Counted from the stretch's first letter, positions 33,246 through 42,381 are shown. The stretch is DNA of 64,000 nucleotides from Palleronia sp. THAF1 (GCF_009363795.1 NZ_CP045420.1:2337001-2401000), one strand, 5' to 3'. Program-made: numbers and translations. Notes: generated by a model not told the origin, from the sequence alone.

Positions 33246-34574
33246 ATGCGAGCGATGATGTCTTACGACTGGATGGAGACGATGCGCGTCACCAGCCAAT
33301 GGATGGGTGCATCGGCGCAGGCCATGGGCTCTTATCCGGTGAACGGTCTCGCGCCGAACCCGTACTTCCAGATGCTGTCCGCTTGGGGCGACGTGACAGA
33401 GCGCAGCTTCAGCCGGATGGTCGTCAAGCCCGACTGGGGCATAGAAGCCATCGTCGCCGAGGATGGGCGCGACCATATCGTGACGCCGGAAGTCGATCTG
33501 GAACAGGATTTCGGAGACCTCGTGCGTTTTCGCGTTCAGGGTCGCCCAGAGAAGAAACGAAAGATCCTGCTGGCCGCGCCGATGTCAGGCCACTACGCGA
33601 CACTCCTGCGTTCGACCGTGCAGTCGCTGCTGCCCGACGCCGAAGTGTGGATCACCGACTGGAAGAACGCCCGCGACATTCCCGTCTCGGCCGGAAAGTT
33701 TGATGTTGAAGATTACACCAAGTATCTGGTGTCCTTCATGCAGCATCTTGGCCCCGACACCAACCTCGTCGCTGTTTGCCAGCCTGTTCCGCTTGCGCTG
33801 GTCGCGACCGGATGGCTTGCGCAGAACGATCCTGACAGCCAGCCCGCATCGCTTACCCTGATCGGCGGCCCGGTCGATCCCGACGCCGCCGCGACCGATG
33901 TGACGGACTTCGGCCGCCGCGTGACGATGGGTCAGCTGGAACGCGCCGTTATTCAGCGCGTCGGGTTCAAGTACGCCGGTGCAGGACGGATGGTTTATCC
34001 GGGATTGCTGCAGTTGGCGTCCTTCATTTCGATGAACGCCGAGACCCACGCAAAGTCTTTCTCGGAACAGATCATGCGTGCCGCCAAGGGCGAAGCGGGC
34101 GACCACGACCGTCACAACAAATTCTACGACGAATATCTGGCTGTCATGGACATGACGGCAGAGTTCTATCTTTCGACGGTCGAGCGCATCTTCAAGGATC
34201 GTGAGATCGCGCATAACGCATTTCACATCGACGGTACCGCCGTCGACATGACGAAAATCACAAGCGTGCCGACGATGATCGTAGAGGGCGAGAACGATGA
34301 TATCTCCGCCCCCGGACAATGCATCGCTGCGCTGGACATCTTGACCGAGTTGCCGAAGGACAAGACCCGCGCGCACCTGGAGCCGGGAGCCGGTCATTAC
34401 GGCATCTTCGCAGGCAAAAGCTGGCGCAACAACATTCGGCCGCTTGTGCTGGAGTTCATCGACCAAGCCGCGCAAGGCGGGTCCGTTGCGACACCTGCGA
34501 ACGATAAGAAAGCGCCGGGCCGACGCAAGAATCTGAAGACGGGTACGGATGGAGATGGCCCCATGCCCGTTTGA
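33246..34574 (+). CDS. phaZ: Intracellular polyhydroxyalkanoate depolymerase
   Basis: Mobilises stored PHA. The 442-residue protein matches PhaZ of the intracellular, lipase-box-less type: YDWMETMRVTSQWMGASA at the N-terminus and LVAVCQPVPLALVATG, in which Cys178 is the likely nucleophile. IVEGENDDISAPGQCIAAL and EPGAGHYGIFAGKSWRNNI supply the acid and His. Start ATG 33246 follows GGAAGG. Divergent from phaC, so synthesis and breakdown share a control region. Confidence 0.95.
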   Translation: MRAMMSYDWMETMRVTSQWMGASAQAMGSYPVNGLAPNPYFQMLSAWGDVTERSFSRMVVKPDWGIEAIVAEDGRDHIVTPEVDLEQDFGDLVRFRVQGRPEKKRKILLAAPMSGHYATLLRSTVQSLLPDAEVWITDWKNARDIPVSAGKFDVEDYTKYLVSFMQHLGPDTNLVAVCQPVPLALVATGWLAQNDPDSQPASLTLIGGPVDPDAAATDVTDFGRRVTMGQLERAVIQRVGFKYAGAGRMVYPGLLQLASFISMNAETHAKSFSEQIMRAAKGEAGDHDRHNKFYDEYLAVMDMTAEFYLSTVERIFKDREIAHNAFHIDGTAVDMTKITSVPTMIVEGENDDISAPGQCIAALDILTELPKDKTRAHLEPGAGHYGIFAGKSWRNNIRPLVLEFIDQAAQGGSVATPANDKKAPGRRKNLKTGTDGDGPMPV

Positions 34575-34640
34575 AGCGGGTGAACTCGGGGCAGCAGGCT
34601 TCCGAAGCTTCCTTGCGGTCAGTCCATGAAGACGGAACGC

Positions 34641-34661
34641 ACTTGGCGGTTGCCGCCAAGT
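34641..34661. terminator. Hairpin downstream of phaZ
   Basis: ACTTGGCGG and CCGCCAAGT form a perfect 9-bp stem with a three-base loop, 66 bases after the phaZ stop. There is no U-tract, so it may be a weak terminator or a 3' stabilising structure. The rest of the 223-base gap shows nothing recognisable. Confidence 0.4.
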
Positions 34662-34797
34662 CGCGCCAACCATTGGCGCAATGTCTCGACTTTCTCCATC
34701 TTGCGTGCTTCCTCTACCAAGGCCGCTGCATGCCGTATCAGCTACGGCACATATCTAATCCTCGGTCCGAAGCCGAAAAGGCGAGTGCTTCGAAAGA

Positions 34798-35772
34798 TCA
34801 GGGCGCCGACAGGCGCGACATCCAGCCAAGGATCAAGTCCGTCACCGGATCGGTCAGTGCGGGACTTAAGATATCACCCGCAAGCACGTGGTTCGAGGGG
34901 TCGACCCCCTCGCCCGCGCCGAATTCGACGAACTCTTTCGCCCCGCCCCACAGCGCCATGCCATTGCGTGTCGCTTCGGGTTTCACGACCGTGTCCGCGC
35001 TGGAATAAATGACCAAGGCGGGCTGGTCCGCGCGTCCCAAGTCAGCGCTTTGCAGACGATCCACGCTGGCCTGCATCGGGATCGCCGCGATGGTCGGATA
35101 GCGTTCCGTCCAGAACTCGGCCTGCCGTTCGTTATGCGGTTCCCATGACCGGGTCTCTCCCGCCAACACGGGCACCCAGGTTTCGGCGAACGGCCAGGTT
35201 AGCAAGAAAGCCGCCGGGTTTTGCGGGGCAAAGTTGGGCGAGATCAGCACAACGGCATCAATGGCTTCCGCGGTGGCAGGATCGCTGGCCGCGATCGCTG
35301 TCATCGTCCCACCGGTCGAGGTTCCGATGACCAGCACCCGATCACCAATGCGCTGTGCTATGGCCAGTGCCTCGGCCGTATCGCGCGCCCAAGCGTCGGC
35401 GGTTGCTTCGGCCATTGCCGCACTGTCGCGCGCGTGGCCGGTATAGCGGGTATAGAACAGGTTGGCTTGCAGGCCCTCGGCGACGCGTTCGGGCACGGGG
35501 CGGATCTCTTCGGAACTGGCCGAAAAGCCGTGCAGATAGACCACCGCCCAATCCGTCGTGCCCCCCGCCTCGCCTGCCCAGACGATCCGCTTTTCGGTGC
35601 CCGGCACGATATCGTCGTACGCGGCTTCCTGCTCGGACAGCCAAGCGTTGAGATCATCGCCAAGCGCCACATCTGACGGGGCGGGCATCGCCGACATGGT
35701 CGCGCGCGGCCCGAAGACCCACAGCGCGCCGAGCACAAGCGCGATGAAAATCGCCCACCTTACGACACGCAT
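34798..35772 (-). CDS. Membrane-anchored alpha/beta hydrolase
   Basis: A 324-residue alpha/beta hydrolase with an N-terminal hydrophobic segment (VVRWAIFIALVLGALWVFG) that should anchor or export it. VVYLHGFSASSEE forms the oxyanion region, IGTSTGGTMTAI contains the nucleophile Ser (GTSTGG), and NHVLAGD gives the His. The start ATG 35772 lies 13 bases inside the upstream hydrolase gene; the longer frame adds 14 polar residues before the membrane segment. Probably an esterase or lipase; substrate unknown. Confidence 0.82.
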   Translation of the reverse strand: MRVVRWAIFIALVLGALWVFGPRATMSAMPAPSDVALGDDLNAWLSEQEAAYDDIVPGTEKRIVWAGEAGGTTDWAVVYLHGFSASSEEIRPVPERVAEGLQANLFYTRYTGHARDSAAMAEATADAWARDTAEALAIAQRIGDRVLVIGTSTGGTMTAIAASDPATAEAIDAVVLISPNFAPQNPAAFLLTWPFAETWVPVLAGETRSWEPHNERQAEFWTERYPTIAAIPMQASVDRLQSADLGRADQPALVIYSSADTVVKPEATRNGMALWGGAKEFVEFGAGEGVDPSNHVLAGDILSPALTDPVTDLILGWMSRLSAP

Positions 35773-36497
35773 GTCAGCACCTCTTCTATCGCCGTCTCGA
35801 TCAGCGACAGACACGCAGGGTCAGAAAAGCGATGATCGGCGCCTTTTACCAGCGTCAGCCGCACATCGCCTTTTAGATGATCCAACAGCCGCAGCGCCGT
35901 CTCGCGGCTCACGTCGGCATCTTCTGTGCCCTGCAATAGGCGGACCGGGCCAAACGCCGCCACGGGATCGCGCAGCACCAAGTGGTTGCGCCCATCCTCG
36001 ATCAGGCGGCGCGTGATGATGTAGGGATCGCCATACTCCGACGGCAGCGCCACGCGGCCCTCGGACTTCAAGGTCGCCCGCTGGTCTCCGTCGAAACCAG
36101 CCCACATGGAATCTTCGGTGAAATCCGGCGCCGCCGCGATGCCGACCAATCCGGCCACACGCGCCACGCGCCGCTGCACCAGCAGGGATATCCAACCGCC
36201 CATGGACGACCCGACAAGCACCACCGGCCCCTCGGTCAGCGTCTCGATCGCGGCCACCGCGTCTTCGGTCCAATCGCCGATGGCGCCATCCTCGAACGCG
36301 CCAGAGCTTTCGCCGTGGCCCGAGTAGTCGAACCGCAGGAACGCTTGGCCACGGGCTTTTGCCCACGTCTCTAGATGCACCGCCTTGGTGCCGCCCATAT
36401 CGGACTTGAACCCGCCCAGAAAGACGATCCACGGCCCCTGCCCCGGCGTCTTGTGGTAGGCGATCCGGCGGCCCTGCTGCGTATCGAGAAACTTCAT
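35760..36497 (-). CDS. Alpha/beta hydrolase (carboxylesterase / thioesterase-like)
   Basis: A 245-residue serine hydrolase. LGGFKSDMGGTKA near the start, FDYSGHGESSG, the nucleophile box LVGSSMGGW and the late GADHRFS give an alpha/beta hydrolase pattern similar to mitochondrial ABHD10-like thioesterases. It overlaps the next hydrolase by 13 bases and follows the MFS gene by 17 bases, so the three minus-strand genes form one likely transcription unit. Confidence 0.85.
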   Translation of the reverse strand: MKFLDTQQGRRIAYHKTPGQGPWIVFLGGFKSDMGGTKAVHLETWAKARGQAFLRFDYSGHGESSGAFEDGAIGDWTEDAVAAIETLTEGPVVLVGSSMGGWISLLVQRRVARVAGLVGIAAAPDFTEDSMWAGFDGDQRATLKSEGRVALPSEYGDPYIITRRLIEDGRNHLVLRDPVAAFGPVRLLQGTEDADVSRETALRLLDHLKGDVRLTLVKGADHRFSDPACLSLIETAIEEVLTCVS

Positions 36498-36514
36498 ACC
36501 TCAACGTCCCTGCC

Positions 36515-37789
36515 TTATTCCACTTCGTCAAGCCGCAACGCGACCACCGCCGCCAGCGCCGACATGCCGGCAAACAACGCCAGCGTGACCCAGGCCCCCG
36601 CTAGTGACGCCAGCGCGCCGAACACGCCCGAGCCTAGAAGCACTACGCCAATCACTGTATTCGACACCGCCGTGTAGGCCGAGCGTTGGCCGTCAGGCGC
36701 CATGTCCACCAAGTAGGTCGACCGCCCTTGCCGGACGCCGTGGTAGGCGATCATTAGGATGAACAGTGTCAGCGGCAGCGCCCACCATGTATCCGCAACG
36801 CCCACCGCCGCCAGAAGAAGCGCCAACGCCAGCGCCAACGCGCCCAGCACACCGCAGGCCATCAGCACCTTGCGGGACGAGCGGTCCGCTAAGCGCCCCC
36901 AGACGTAGGACGACAGGAACGACGCCGCCGAGGATGCCAGCAAAAGCGCACCCAGCCGATCGAAGGTGCCGCCATTTGCACCCAGCAGGATCAGGTATGG
37001 CGGCGCAAGGGCGGTCGCGGTCAGCAGGCCGCGCACCCAGATGAACAGGCGCAATTGCGGATCGTCGCGCAACAACCCCAGTTGCGCCCATGGCGTGCCG
37101 TGCGCCTCGCCCGGATCAGCTTCTTCCTGCAGGGTCGAGAAGATCGCCCCCGCCACGACCCATAGAACAGCGGCAAGGCCCAACGCCGCGATCACCAGCC
37201 CGAGCCGCTGCCCGCCGCCGATTACCAGAAATAGCGCGAAGGTAATCACGCCGATGCTTGCGGCACTGGCTGCGAACCCCGTCGCCGACCCGCGGCGAGA
37301 GGCACCGACGGTCTTGCCCAGCACATCCTTGTAGCTGACCGAACAGACCGACCGCGCCAACGCCAGCACCGCCAGCAGAACACAGATCGCGATACCGGCC
37401 GCGTTCCCGTCCAGCGTCAGCGCCGCCAGAACGATCCCCCCGCAGGCCAGCCCCTGCGCCACTGATCCACCGGCCCATGCCCATTTGCGCCGGCCCATCG
37501 CCTGTATCCGCGGAGCGGTCAGCAATTGCGGCAACAGCGCCAACGACTCGCGGATCGGCACCAGAAGTCCGACGAACACCGACGCCGCGCCCAGATGAGC
37601 GACCAACCACGACAGCACCAGCTTGGGCGACAGCAAGCCGTCCGCAAGCTTCGACATCGAGAGGGCCCCCGCGTGCCGCAGGAACGATCCGGCCTCGTGC
37701 GTTGCCGCAGCGTCGCTTAATCCGCCCTGCCCCGACGTATCGTCGGTCAGTGCCTCAAACACCGTTTCCTCGAAACTTGTCTCGCTCAT
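36515..37789 (-). CDS. MFS transporter
   Basis: A 424-residue protein with about 12 hydrophobic segments. GLLVPIRESLALLPQLL at the first helices, SYVWGRLADRSSRKVLMACG as motif A in the second half, and VRQGRSTYLVDMAPDGQRSAYTAVSN near the C-terminal half are visible. It belongs to a less studied MFS group, and the substrate is unknown. It is divergent from the ArsR-AHSA1 gene, whose operator-like repeats lie between them, so it may be controlled by that regulator. Confidence 0.8.
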   Translation of the reverse strand: MSETSFEETVFEALTDDTSGQGGLSDAAATHEAGSFLRHAGALSMSKLADGLLSPKLVLSWLVAHLGAASVFVGLLVPIRESLALLPQLLTAPRIQAMGRRKWAWAGGSVAQGLACGGIVLAALTLDGNAAGIAICVLLAVLALARSVCSVSYKDVLGKTVGASRRGSATGFAASAASIGVITFALFLVIGGGQRLGLVIAALGLAAVLWVVAGAIFSTLQEEADPGEAHGTPWAQLGLLRDDPQLRLFIWVRGLLTATALAPPYLILLGANGGTFDRLGALLLASSAASFLSSYVWGRLADRSSRKVLMACGVLGALALALALLLAAVGVADTWWALPLTLFILMIAYHGVRQGRSTYLVDMAPDGQRSAYTAVSNTVIGVVLLGSGVFGALASLAGAWVTLALFAGMSALAAVVALRLDEVE

Positions 37790-37864
37790 CTCGAACCCTC
37801 CAGCGGCGCATCACATAGCGCTCGCGGTGCGATTTGTCTGCCCAAGTTCACTATCCGCACCAAC

Positions 37865-37911
37865 AGGTGACTATATTGACACCTTTATAATATGTGATCT
37901 ATGGGTCACCT
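37865..37911. promoter_or_regulatory. Inverted repeats upstream of the ArsR-AHSA1 gene
   Basis: AGGTGAC at 37865 is matched by its complement GTCACCT at 37905-37911, and a closer imperfect palindrome AGGTGACTATATTGACACCT spans 37865-37884. The region is strikingly AT-rich (TTATAATATG). It sits between the divergent MFS and ArsR genes, where an ArsR dimer would bind to autoregulate. Confidence 0.45.
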
Positions 37912-38670
37912 ATGGATCAAGTCTTTAAAGCTCTGGCAGACCCGACGCGTCGCGCCCTTCTCGACACGCTGCGCAATCGCGACGGACAAACCCTGACCCA
38001 GCTGTGCCGCAGCGCAGAAATGACCCGCTTCGGCGTCATGAAGCACCTGGCACAGCTGGAAGAGGCAGGGCTTGTGATCCCCATAAAGAAGGGTCGCTTC
38101 AAGCATCACTATCTGAATGCGGCGCCACTCCAGCAGGCCATCGACCAGTACATCGACCCCTATCGAAAGCCCGCTGCCCGCGGGCTTCTGGACTTGAAGG
38201 CGAACCTTGAAATGGAGGCCGAAATGGCAAACGATACCCCTGATTTCGTGATGTCTACCTACATCGCCTGCTCGCGTGATGCGCTGTGGGACGCCCTGAC
38301 CGACCCGGTAAAGATGGGCCGCTATCACTTCATGGCCGAACGCGTAGAGGTCGAGGGCGACGCCCACGTCTTCTACTTGCCGGGCGGCAACAGGATGCTG
38401 ACCAACCGGACAATCCTGGCCGAGCCAAAATCGCGACTGGAAGCCACCTTCGAGCCACACTGGGAAGAGGTCGCTCCATCACGCCAGGTCTTTCTGATCG
38501 CCACCGAGGGGAGCCACTGTCGCCTTACGGTCGAGCACTACGGGCTGACCCACGCCGTCGTTCCGGGCGCAGGCGTCGCAGATGGCTGGGCGCGCTGGGC
38601 CGCGGGTCTCAAGACCTTCCTTGAAACCGGCGAGACCGCGCGCTTCGCTCATGCGGAGGAATCCGCATGA
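37912..38670 (+). CDS. ArsR-type HTH regulator fused to an AHSA1/SRPBCC domain
   Basis: A 252-residue fusion. Residues 1-100 form an ArsR winged helix (DQVFKALADPTRRALLDTLR, MTRFGVMKHLAQLEEAGLV). Residues 105-250 form an SRPBCC/AHSA1-like domain (TYIACSRDALWDALTDPVKM, ending in LKTFLETGE). No metal-binding ELCVCDL motif is present, so it is not a classic metal sensor. Between the domains GGAGG at 38214 lies five bases before an in-frame ATG at 38224. The stop overlaps the next start by four bases. ATG 37912 was preferred over GTG 37894. Confidence 0.87.
   Translation: MDQVFKALADPTRRALLDTLRNRDGQTLTQLCRSAEMTRFGVMKHLAQLEEAGLVIPIKKGRFKHHYLNAAPLQQAIDQYIDPYRKPAARGLLDLKANLEMEAEMANDTPDFVMSTYIACSRDALWDALTDPVKMGRYHFMAERVEVEGDAHVFYLPGGNRMLTNRTILAEPKSRLEATFEPHWEEVAPSRQVFLIATEGSHCRLTVEHYGLTHAVVPGAGVADGWARWAAGLKTFLETGETARFAHAEESA
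38214..38226 (+). promoter_or_regulatory. Internal ribosome-binding site and ATG at the ArsR/AHSA1 domain junction
   Basis: GGAGG, five bases, then ATG encodes MANDTPDF, exactly at the start of the AHSA1 domain and in frame. It could make the second domain alone, or be the remnant of two formerly separate genes. Confidence 0.4.
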
Positions 38671-39065
38671 CCCCGACTCTTTTCTGGCTGGCCATGGTCG
38701 GCTTTCTGGCGGCATCGCTCTGGATACCGCAGGTGGTCGGCGTAAACATCACGCCCGTCACCTATCCACCAGACAACCGCCCGCCATCGCCCACCGATCT
38801 GGTCCCGTGGGTCCACAGGGCCTTCCGTGCCCATCAGAACCTGCTGGAGCAGGCGATGCCGTTCGGCCTTCTGACGATCATCGCGCATCTTGCGGATGCG
38901 ACGGGCCCCGCCACGGCCTTGATCGCAGCGGTCTTCTTCGCGCTCAGGTTGGCCCACGCCGCTTGGATGATCTCTGGCCGCACTGTCCTGCCGACGCGCC
39001 CGATCATCTTCACCGCCGGTTGGCTATGCTGCATGGCAATGGGAGTCCTTGCGCTGATGGGCTGA
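38667..39065 (+). CDS. MAPEG family membrane protein
   Basis: A 132-residue protein with four hydrophobic segments. The MAPEG signature is [18 protein letters not shown] (R-A-x-x-A-H-x-N-x-x-E), which provides glutathione-contacting residues in relatives. The family includes microsomal glutathione transferases and related membrane enzymes; bacterial roles are mostly unknown. The start overlaps the ArsR-AHSA1 stop (ATGA), so the two are coupled. Confidence 0.85.
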   Translation: MTPTLFWLAMVGFLAASLWIPQVVGVNITPVTYPPDNRPPSPTDLVPWVHRAFRAHQNLLEQAMPFGLLTIIAHLADATGPATALIAAVFFALRLAHAAWMISGRTVLPTRPIIFTAGWLCCMAMGVLALMG

Positions 39066-39216
39066 TGTCTCCACCCCCACCGCTCCGAAAATGCACATGT
39101 CGACCGGCCCGCCCCAAGCGCGCCGGTTGACACCGCCTCCCCCCTCGGTCACATCCGCGAAACCAGTACTTGCAACCGGGCGTTCCGTGGGCGCCGAACC
39201 GACGAGGAGGCCCACG

Positions 39217-41163
39217 ATGGCCCAGATCTCCCTGACCTTTCCCGATGGCAACGCACGCGACTATGACGCAGGCATCACGCCCGCAGAAGTTGCGGCCTCG
39301 ATTTCCAAGTCATTGGCGAAGAAAGCGATCTCTGCCTCCGTCGATGGACGTCACCACGACTTGCAATGGCCTATCGATGCCGACGCGAAGATCGCCATTC
39401 ACACCATGGACGACGACGCCCCCGCGCATGAGCTGATCCGCCACGACCTGGCGCATATCATGGCCCGCGCCGTGCAGCAGATTTGGCCCGACGTGAAGGT
39501 CACCATCGGCCCCGTCATCAACAACGGCTGGTACTACGATTTCGACCGGGCAGAGCCCTTCACCCCCGAAGACCTCGGCCGGATCGAGAAGGTGATGAAA
39601 GAGATCATCGCCGCCCGCGATCCCGTCCGTACCGAAGTCTGGGAGCGCGACCGCGCCATCGCCCATTACGAGGCGCAGGGAGAGCCCTACAAGCTCGAGC
39701 TGATCGACAGCATTCCCGGCGATGAGCCGTTGCGGATGTACTGGCACGGCGACTGGCAGGACCTGTGCCGCGGGCCGCACCTGCAGCATACCGGCCAGGT
39801 GCCCGCCGACGCCTTCAAACTGATGAACGTCGCCGGGGCCTATTGGCGCGGCGATAGCTCGCGACAGATGTTGCAACGCATCTACGGCGTCGCCTTCAAG
39901 AACAAGAAGGCGCTGGATGCCCACCTGCACATGCTGGAGGAAGCCGAAAAGCGCGACCACCGACGGCTGGGCCGCGAGATGGACCTGTTCCACATGCAGC
40001 CCGAAGCCCCCGGTCAGGTCTTCTGGCATCCCAACGGCTGGAGCATCTACGTCGCCCTGCAAGACTACATGCGCCGCGCCCAACGCCGCGCCGGATATGT
40101 CGAGGTGAACACACCGCAGGTCGTGGACCGCAAGCTGTGGGAAGAGTCCGGCCATTGGGACAAGTACCAAGAGCATATGTTCATCGTCGAAGTCGACGAG
40201 GATCACGCGCGCGAAAAGGCGGTCAATGCACTCAAGCCCATGAACTGCCCCTGTCATGTGCAGGTCTATAATCAGGGTCTGAAGTCCTACCGCGACCTGC
40301 CCCTGCGCATGGCCGAATTCGGATCGTGCAACCGCTATGAGCCGTCCGGCGCGCTGCACGGTATCATGCGCGTGCGCGGCTTCACCCAAGACGACGCCCA
40401 TATCTTCTGCGAAGAAGGCGACATCGAGGCCGAAACCAAGTCTTTCATCGCCATGCTCGCCGCGATCTACAAGGATCTGGGCTTCGAGCAGTTCCGCGTG
40501 AAGTTCTCTGACCGGCCAGAGATGCGCTCCGGGTCTGACGACGTTTGGGACAAGGCCGAGACCGCCCTACGCCAGGCCACCGAAAGCGCGGGCTACGACT
40601 TCGAGCTGAACCCCGGCGAAGGCGCCTTCTACGGCCCCAAGCTGGAGTTCGTTCTGACCGACGCGATCGGTCGCGACTGGCAGTGCGGCACCCTACAAGT
40701 GGACTTCGTGCTGCCCGAGCGGCTGGACGCCACCTTCATCGGCGCTGACGGGGCCAAGCACCGCCCGGTCATGCTGCACCGCGCGATCCTTGGCAGCTTC
40801 GAGCGGTTCATCGGCATGCTGATCGAAAACTACGAGGGCAAGTTCCCCCTCTGGCTCGCCCCCTGCCAGGTGGTCGTGGCGACCATCGTCTCAGACGCCG
40901 ATGACTACGCAGCCGAGGTGGTCGAAACGCTGCGCAACGCCGGTCTGCGGGTGGAAATCGACGCGCGGAACGAAAAGATCAACTACAAGGTGCGCGAGCA
41001 CAGCCACGGCAAGGTGCCCGCTATTATAGCCGTTGGCGCCCGCGAAGTCGAGGAGCGCACTGTGTCCATGCGTCGTCTGGGTGAGAAGCATCAGAAGGTT
41101 ATGTCACTGGACGAAGCCGTTCAGGCTCTGAAGTCAGAGGCGACACCGCCGGACCAACGCTGA
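39217..41163 (+). CDS. thrS: Threonyl-tRNA synthetase
   Basis: Charges tRNA-Thr. The 648-residue protein has the N-terminal TGS domain ([16 protein letters not shown]), the editing domain ([15 protein letters not shown] with HxxxH; later GPHLQHTG), and the class II catalytic core. Zinc ligands fit Cys in MNCPCHVQ, His in QDDAHIFC and His in [15 protein letters not shown]. The C-terminal anticodon domain ends the protein. ATG 39217 has GAGGAGG upstream; an in-frame extension to 39091 is not conserved. Two GC-rich hairpins follow the gene. Confidence 0.97.
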   Translation: MAQISLTFPDGNARDYDAGITPAEVAASISKSLAKKAISASVDGRHHDLQWPIDADAKIAIHTMDDDAPAHELIRHDLAHIMARAVQQIWPDVKVTIGPVINNGWYYDFDRAEPFTPEDLGRIEKVMKEIIAARDPVRTEVWERDRAIAHYEAQGEPYKLELIDSIPGDEPLRMYWHGDWQDLCRGPHLQHTGQVPADAFKLMNVAGAYWRGDSSRQMLQRIYGVAFKNKKALDAHLHMLEEAEKRDHRRLGREMDLFHMQPEAPGQVFWHPNGWSIYVALQDYMRRAQRRAGYVEVNTPQVVDRKLWEESGHWDKYQEHMFIVEVDEDHAREKAVNALKPMNCPCHVQVYNQGLKSYRDLPLRMAEFGSCNRYEPSGALHGIMRVRGFTQDDAHIFCEEGDIEAETKSFIAMLAAIYKDLGFEQFRVKFSDRPEMRSGSDDVWDKAETALRQATESAGYDFELNPGEGAFYGPKLEFVLTDAIGRDWQCGTLQVDFVLPERLDATFIGADGAKHRPVMLHRAILGSFERFIGMLIENYEGKFPLWLAPCQVVVATIVSDADDYAAEVVETLRNAGLRVEIDARNEKINYKVREHSHGKVPAIIAVGAREVEERTVSMRRLGEKHQKVMSLDEAVQALKSEATPPDQR

Positions 41164-41246
41164 CCCCAAACATTTCACCCCGTCACGACCGCGCCATTCA
41201 CGGCGCTGTCAGTGGCCAGCGGCCTGCCCTGCCGCTTGGGTGGGAC

Positions 41247-41286
41247 GGCCGGGCAGGCGTCGACCTCATGCGGCGCTTGCCCGGCC
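41247..41286. terminator. Hairpin A in the thrS 3' region
   Basis: GGCCGGGCA and TGCCCGGCC form a perfect 9-bp stem with a 22-base loop. It lies 84 bases after thrS. No U-tract follows, so its role may be mRNA 3' stability or part of a repeat element with the next hairpin. Confidence 0.5.
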
Positions 41287-41288
41287 AC

Positions 41289-41338
41289 GATCCGGGCCCC
41301 GAGTAACGTGATGCACACTCGGGCGCGGGGCCCGGATC
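41289..41338. terminator. Hairpin B between thrS and the ArsC-like gene
   Basis: GATCCGGGCCCC and GGGGCCCGGATC form a perfect 12-bp stem. An alternative inner pairing, CCCGAGT / ACTCGGG, shares four bases with the left arm. It ends just before the ArsC-like stop at 41344, so it can serve both convergent genes. Confidence 0.6.
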
Positions 41339-41343
41339 ACGAC

Positions 41344-41673
41344 CTAGCCGATCAACTTGGACTGCACGTCGGCGGTCCAGCCAAGATACAGACCGCCCAT
41401 GTCATCCTCGATCACCGGGCGTTTCATCACAGACGGATGCGCGACGATCAGTGGGACGGCCTCGTCGTCGCGCTCGGCATCCGACAATTCGCGCCACGTG
41501 GTCGAGCGGCGGTTGACCAGTTCTTCACCGAACGCGTCGTGGAAACGTTCAACCACCCCCTGCGGCACGCCATCGGCGCGCAGGTCGATGAACTCAACCT
41601 CATGCCCCGCATCGCGCAGGGATTTCAGCGCCTTGCGGCAGGTATCGCAGGTCTTCAGCCCGAAAAGTCGCAT
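41344..41673 (-). CDS. ArsC/Spx-like thioredoxin-fold protein
   Basis: A 109-residue protein of the arsenate reductase (ArsC/YffB/Spx) family. Cys9-x-x-Cys12 in KTCDTCRKAL, EFIDLRADG, and PSVMKRPVIED are the family landmarks. The arginine triad of true arsenate reductases is not clearly complete and no ars genes are nearby, so it resembles the YffB-type group with glutathione-linked redox roles. Stand-alone minus-strand gene, divergent from the cold-shock gene. Confidence 0.83.
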   Translation of the reverse strand: MRLFGLKTCDTCRKALKSLRDAGHEVEFIDLRADGVPQGVVERFHDAFGEELVNRRSTTWRELSDAERDDEAVPLIVAHPSVMKRPVIEDDMGGLYLGWTADVQSKLIG

Positions 41674-41817
41674 TCCACGGGGCCTCCTTCATCCAAAGTT
41701 CACTTGATTTGTCGCGCGCTTTCGCTTCACGATATCTCCTGTCCTGCCGCCCTTGGGCCTATTTGCGGGGCGCAGTGCAGACCACCGCGGCAGCGCGGTA
41801 CGATAAGGAGACATGGC

Positions 41818-42024
41818 ATGCCGACCGGCACCGTCAAATGGTTCAACACCACCAAAGGATATGGATTCATCGCACCAGAGGGCGGCGGCAGTGATGTGTT
41901 CGTGCACATTTCAGCGGTCGAGCGGGCGGGCCTGACCGGCCTCTCGGACAATCAGAAGGTCCAGTATGAGCTGATTTCGGGCCGGGATGGGCGCGATTCG
42001 GCGGGGGATTTGCAGCCCCTGTAG
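41818..42024 (+). CDS. CspA-type cold-shock protein
   Basis: A 68-residue single cold-shock domain. TGTVKWFNTTKGYGFIAPEG holds RNP1 (KGYGFI, residues 13-18) and VFVHIS (28-33) is RNP2. Binds single-stranded nucleic acids and melts RNA structure. AAGGAG lies seven bases before ATG 41818. Followed by a strong GC hairpin. There is no long cold-box-like leader: only 144 bases separate it from the divergent ArsC-like gene. Confidence 0.95.
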   Translation: MPTGTVKWFNTTKGYGFIAPEGGGSDVFVHISAVERAGLTGLSDNQKVQYELISGRDGRDSAGDLQPL

Positions 42025-42031
42025 CGCAAAG

Positions 42032-42057
42032 GGCCCGCACCGGGTCAGGTGCGGGCC
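42032..42057. terminator. Hairpin terminator between cspA and a small secreted-protein gene
   Basis: GGCCCGCACC and GGTGCGGGCC form a perfect 10-bp stem with loop GGGTCA, eight bases after the cold-shock stop and ten bases beyond the end of the convergent small gene. No strong U-tract. Confidence 0.7.
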
Positions 42058-42066
42058 ACGGCTGTG

Positions 42067-42381
42067 TCAGTCGATGCCTTTGCCCAGCGGGATGTAACTA
42101 TCGTTGCCTTTCAAGGGGATAGCGGCACGGCGTGGGGCGTGGCGGACGACGCGCTTCGGAACGTGGCGGCGAACGACCGGGTGGCTAATGGCCTGTTGGT
42201 AGGTGATGTGCTGGTTCGGGGTGCCGCAGCAGATCGTGCCGTCCACCGTCACCGGCTGCAGACCGGCGGGGCAGTAGTTTTCGTGCGTCGGGTAAGCGTA
42301 GACGTTGGGCGTATACATCTCGGCCAGTGCGGGACCGGCGAAGGCCGTCAGTGCGGCGGCGGCGATGGTCGTGCGGATCAT
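42067..42381 (-). CDS. Small secreted protein of unknown function
   Basis: A 104-residue protein with a clear Sec signal (MIRTTIAAAALTAFAGPALA, cut after ALA). The mature part has three cysteines (ENYCPAG, GTICCG), then a basic Arg/His-rich region and an IPLGKGID end. I do not recognise the family. It is convergent with cspA. A small envelope or secreted protein is the safe call. Confidence 0.65.
   Translation of the reverse strand: MIRTTIAAAALTAFAGPALAEMYTPNVYAYPTHENYCPAGLQPVTVDGTICCGTPNQHITYQQAISHPVVRRHVPKRVVRHAPRRAAIPLKGNDSYIPLGKGID

Noticed and set aside
37876-37891. TTGACA and TATAAT near the ArsR gene as a sigma-70 promoter
   Set aside because: The two hexamers are only four bases apart, far from the usual 16-18, so they cannot work as a pair.
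41164-41343. tRNA or structured RNA gene after thrS
   Set aside because: The hairpins do not form a cloverleaf and there is no T-loop GTTCGA-type sequence or CCA-compatible end.
41344-41673. Arsenate reductase of an ars operon
   Set aside because: No arsR, arsB or acr genes are adjacent, and the catalytic arginine pattern is not clearly complete; YffB/Spx-like is safer.
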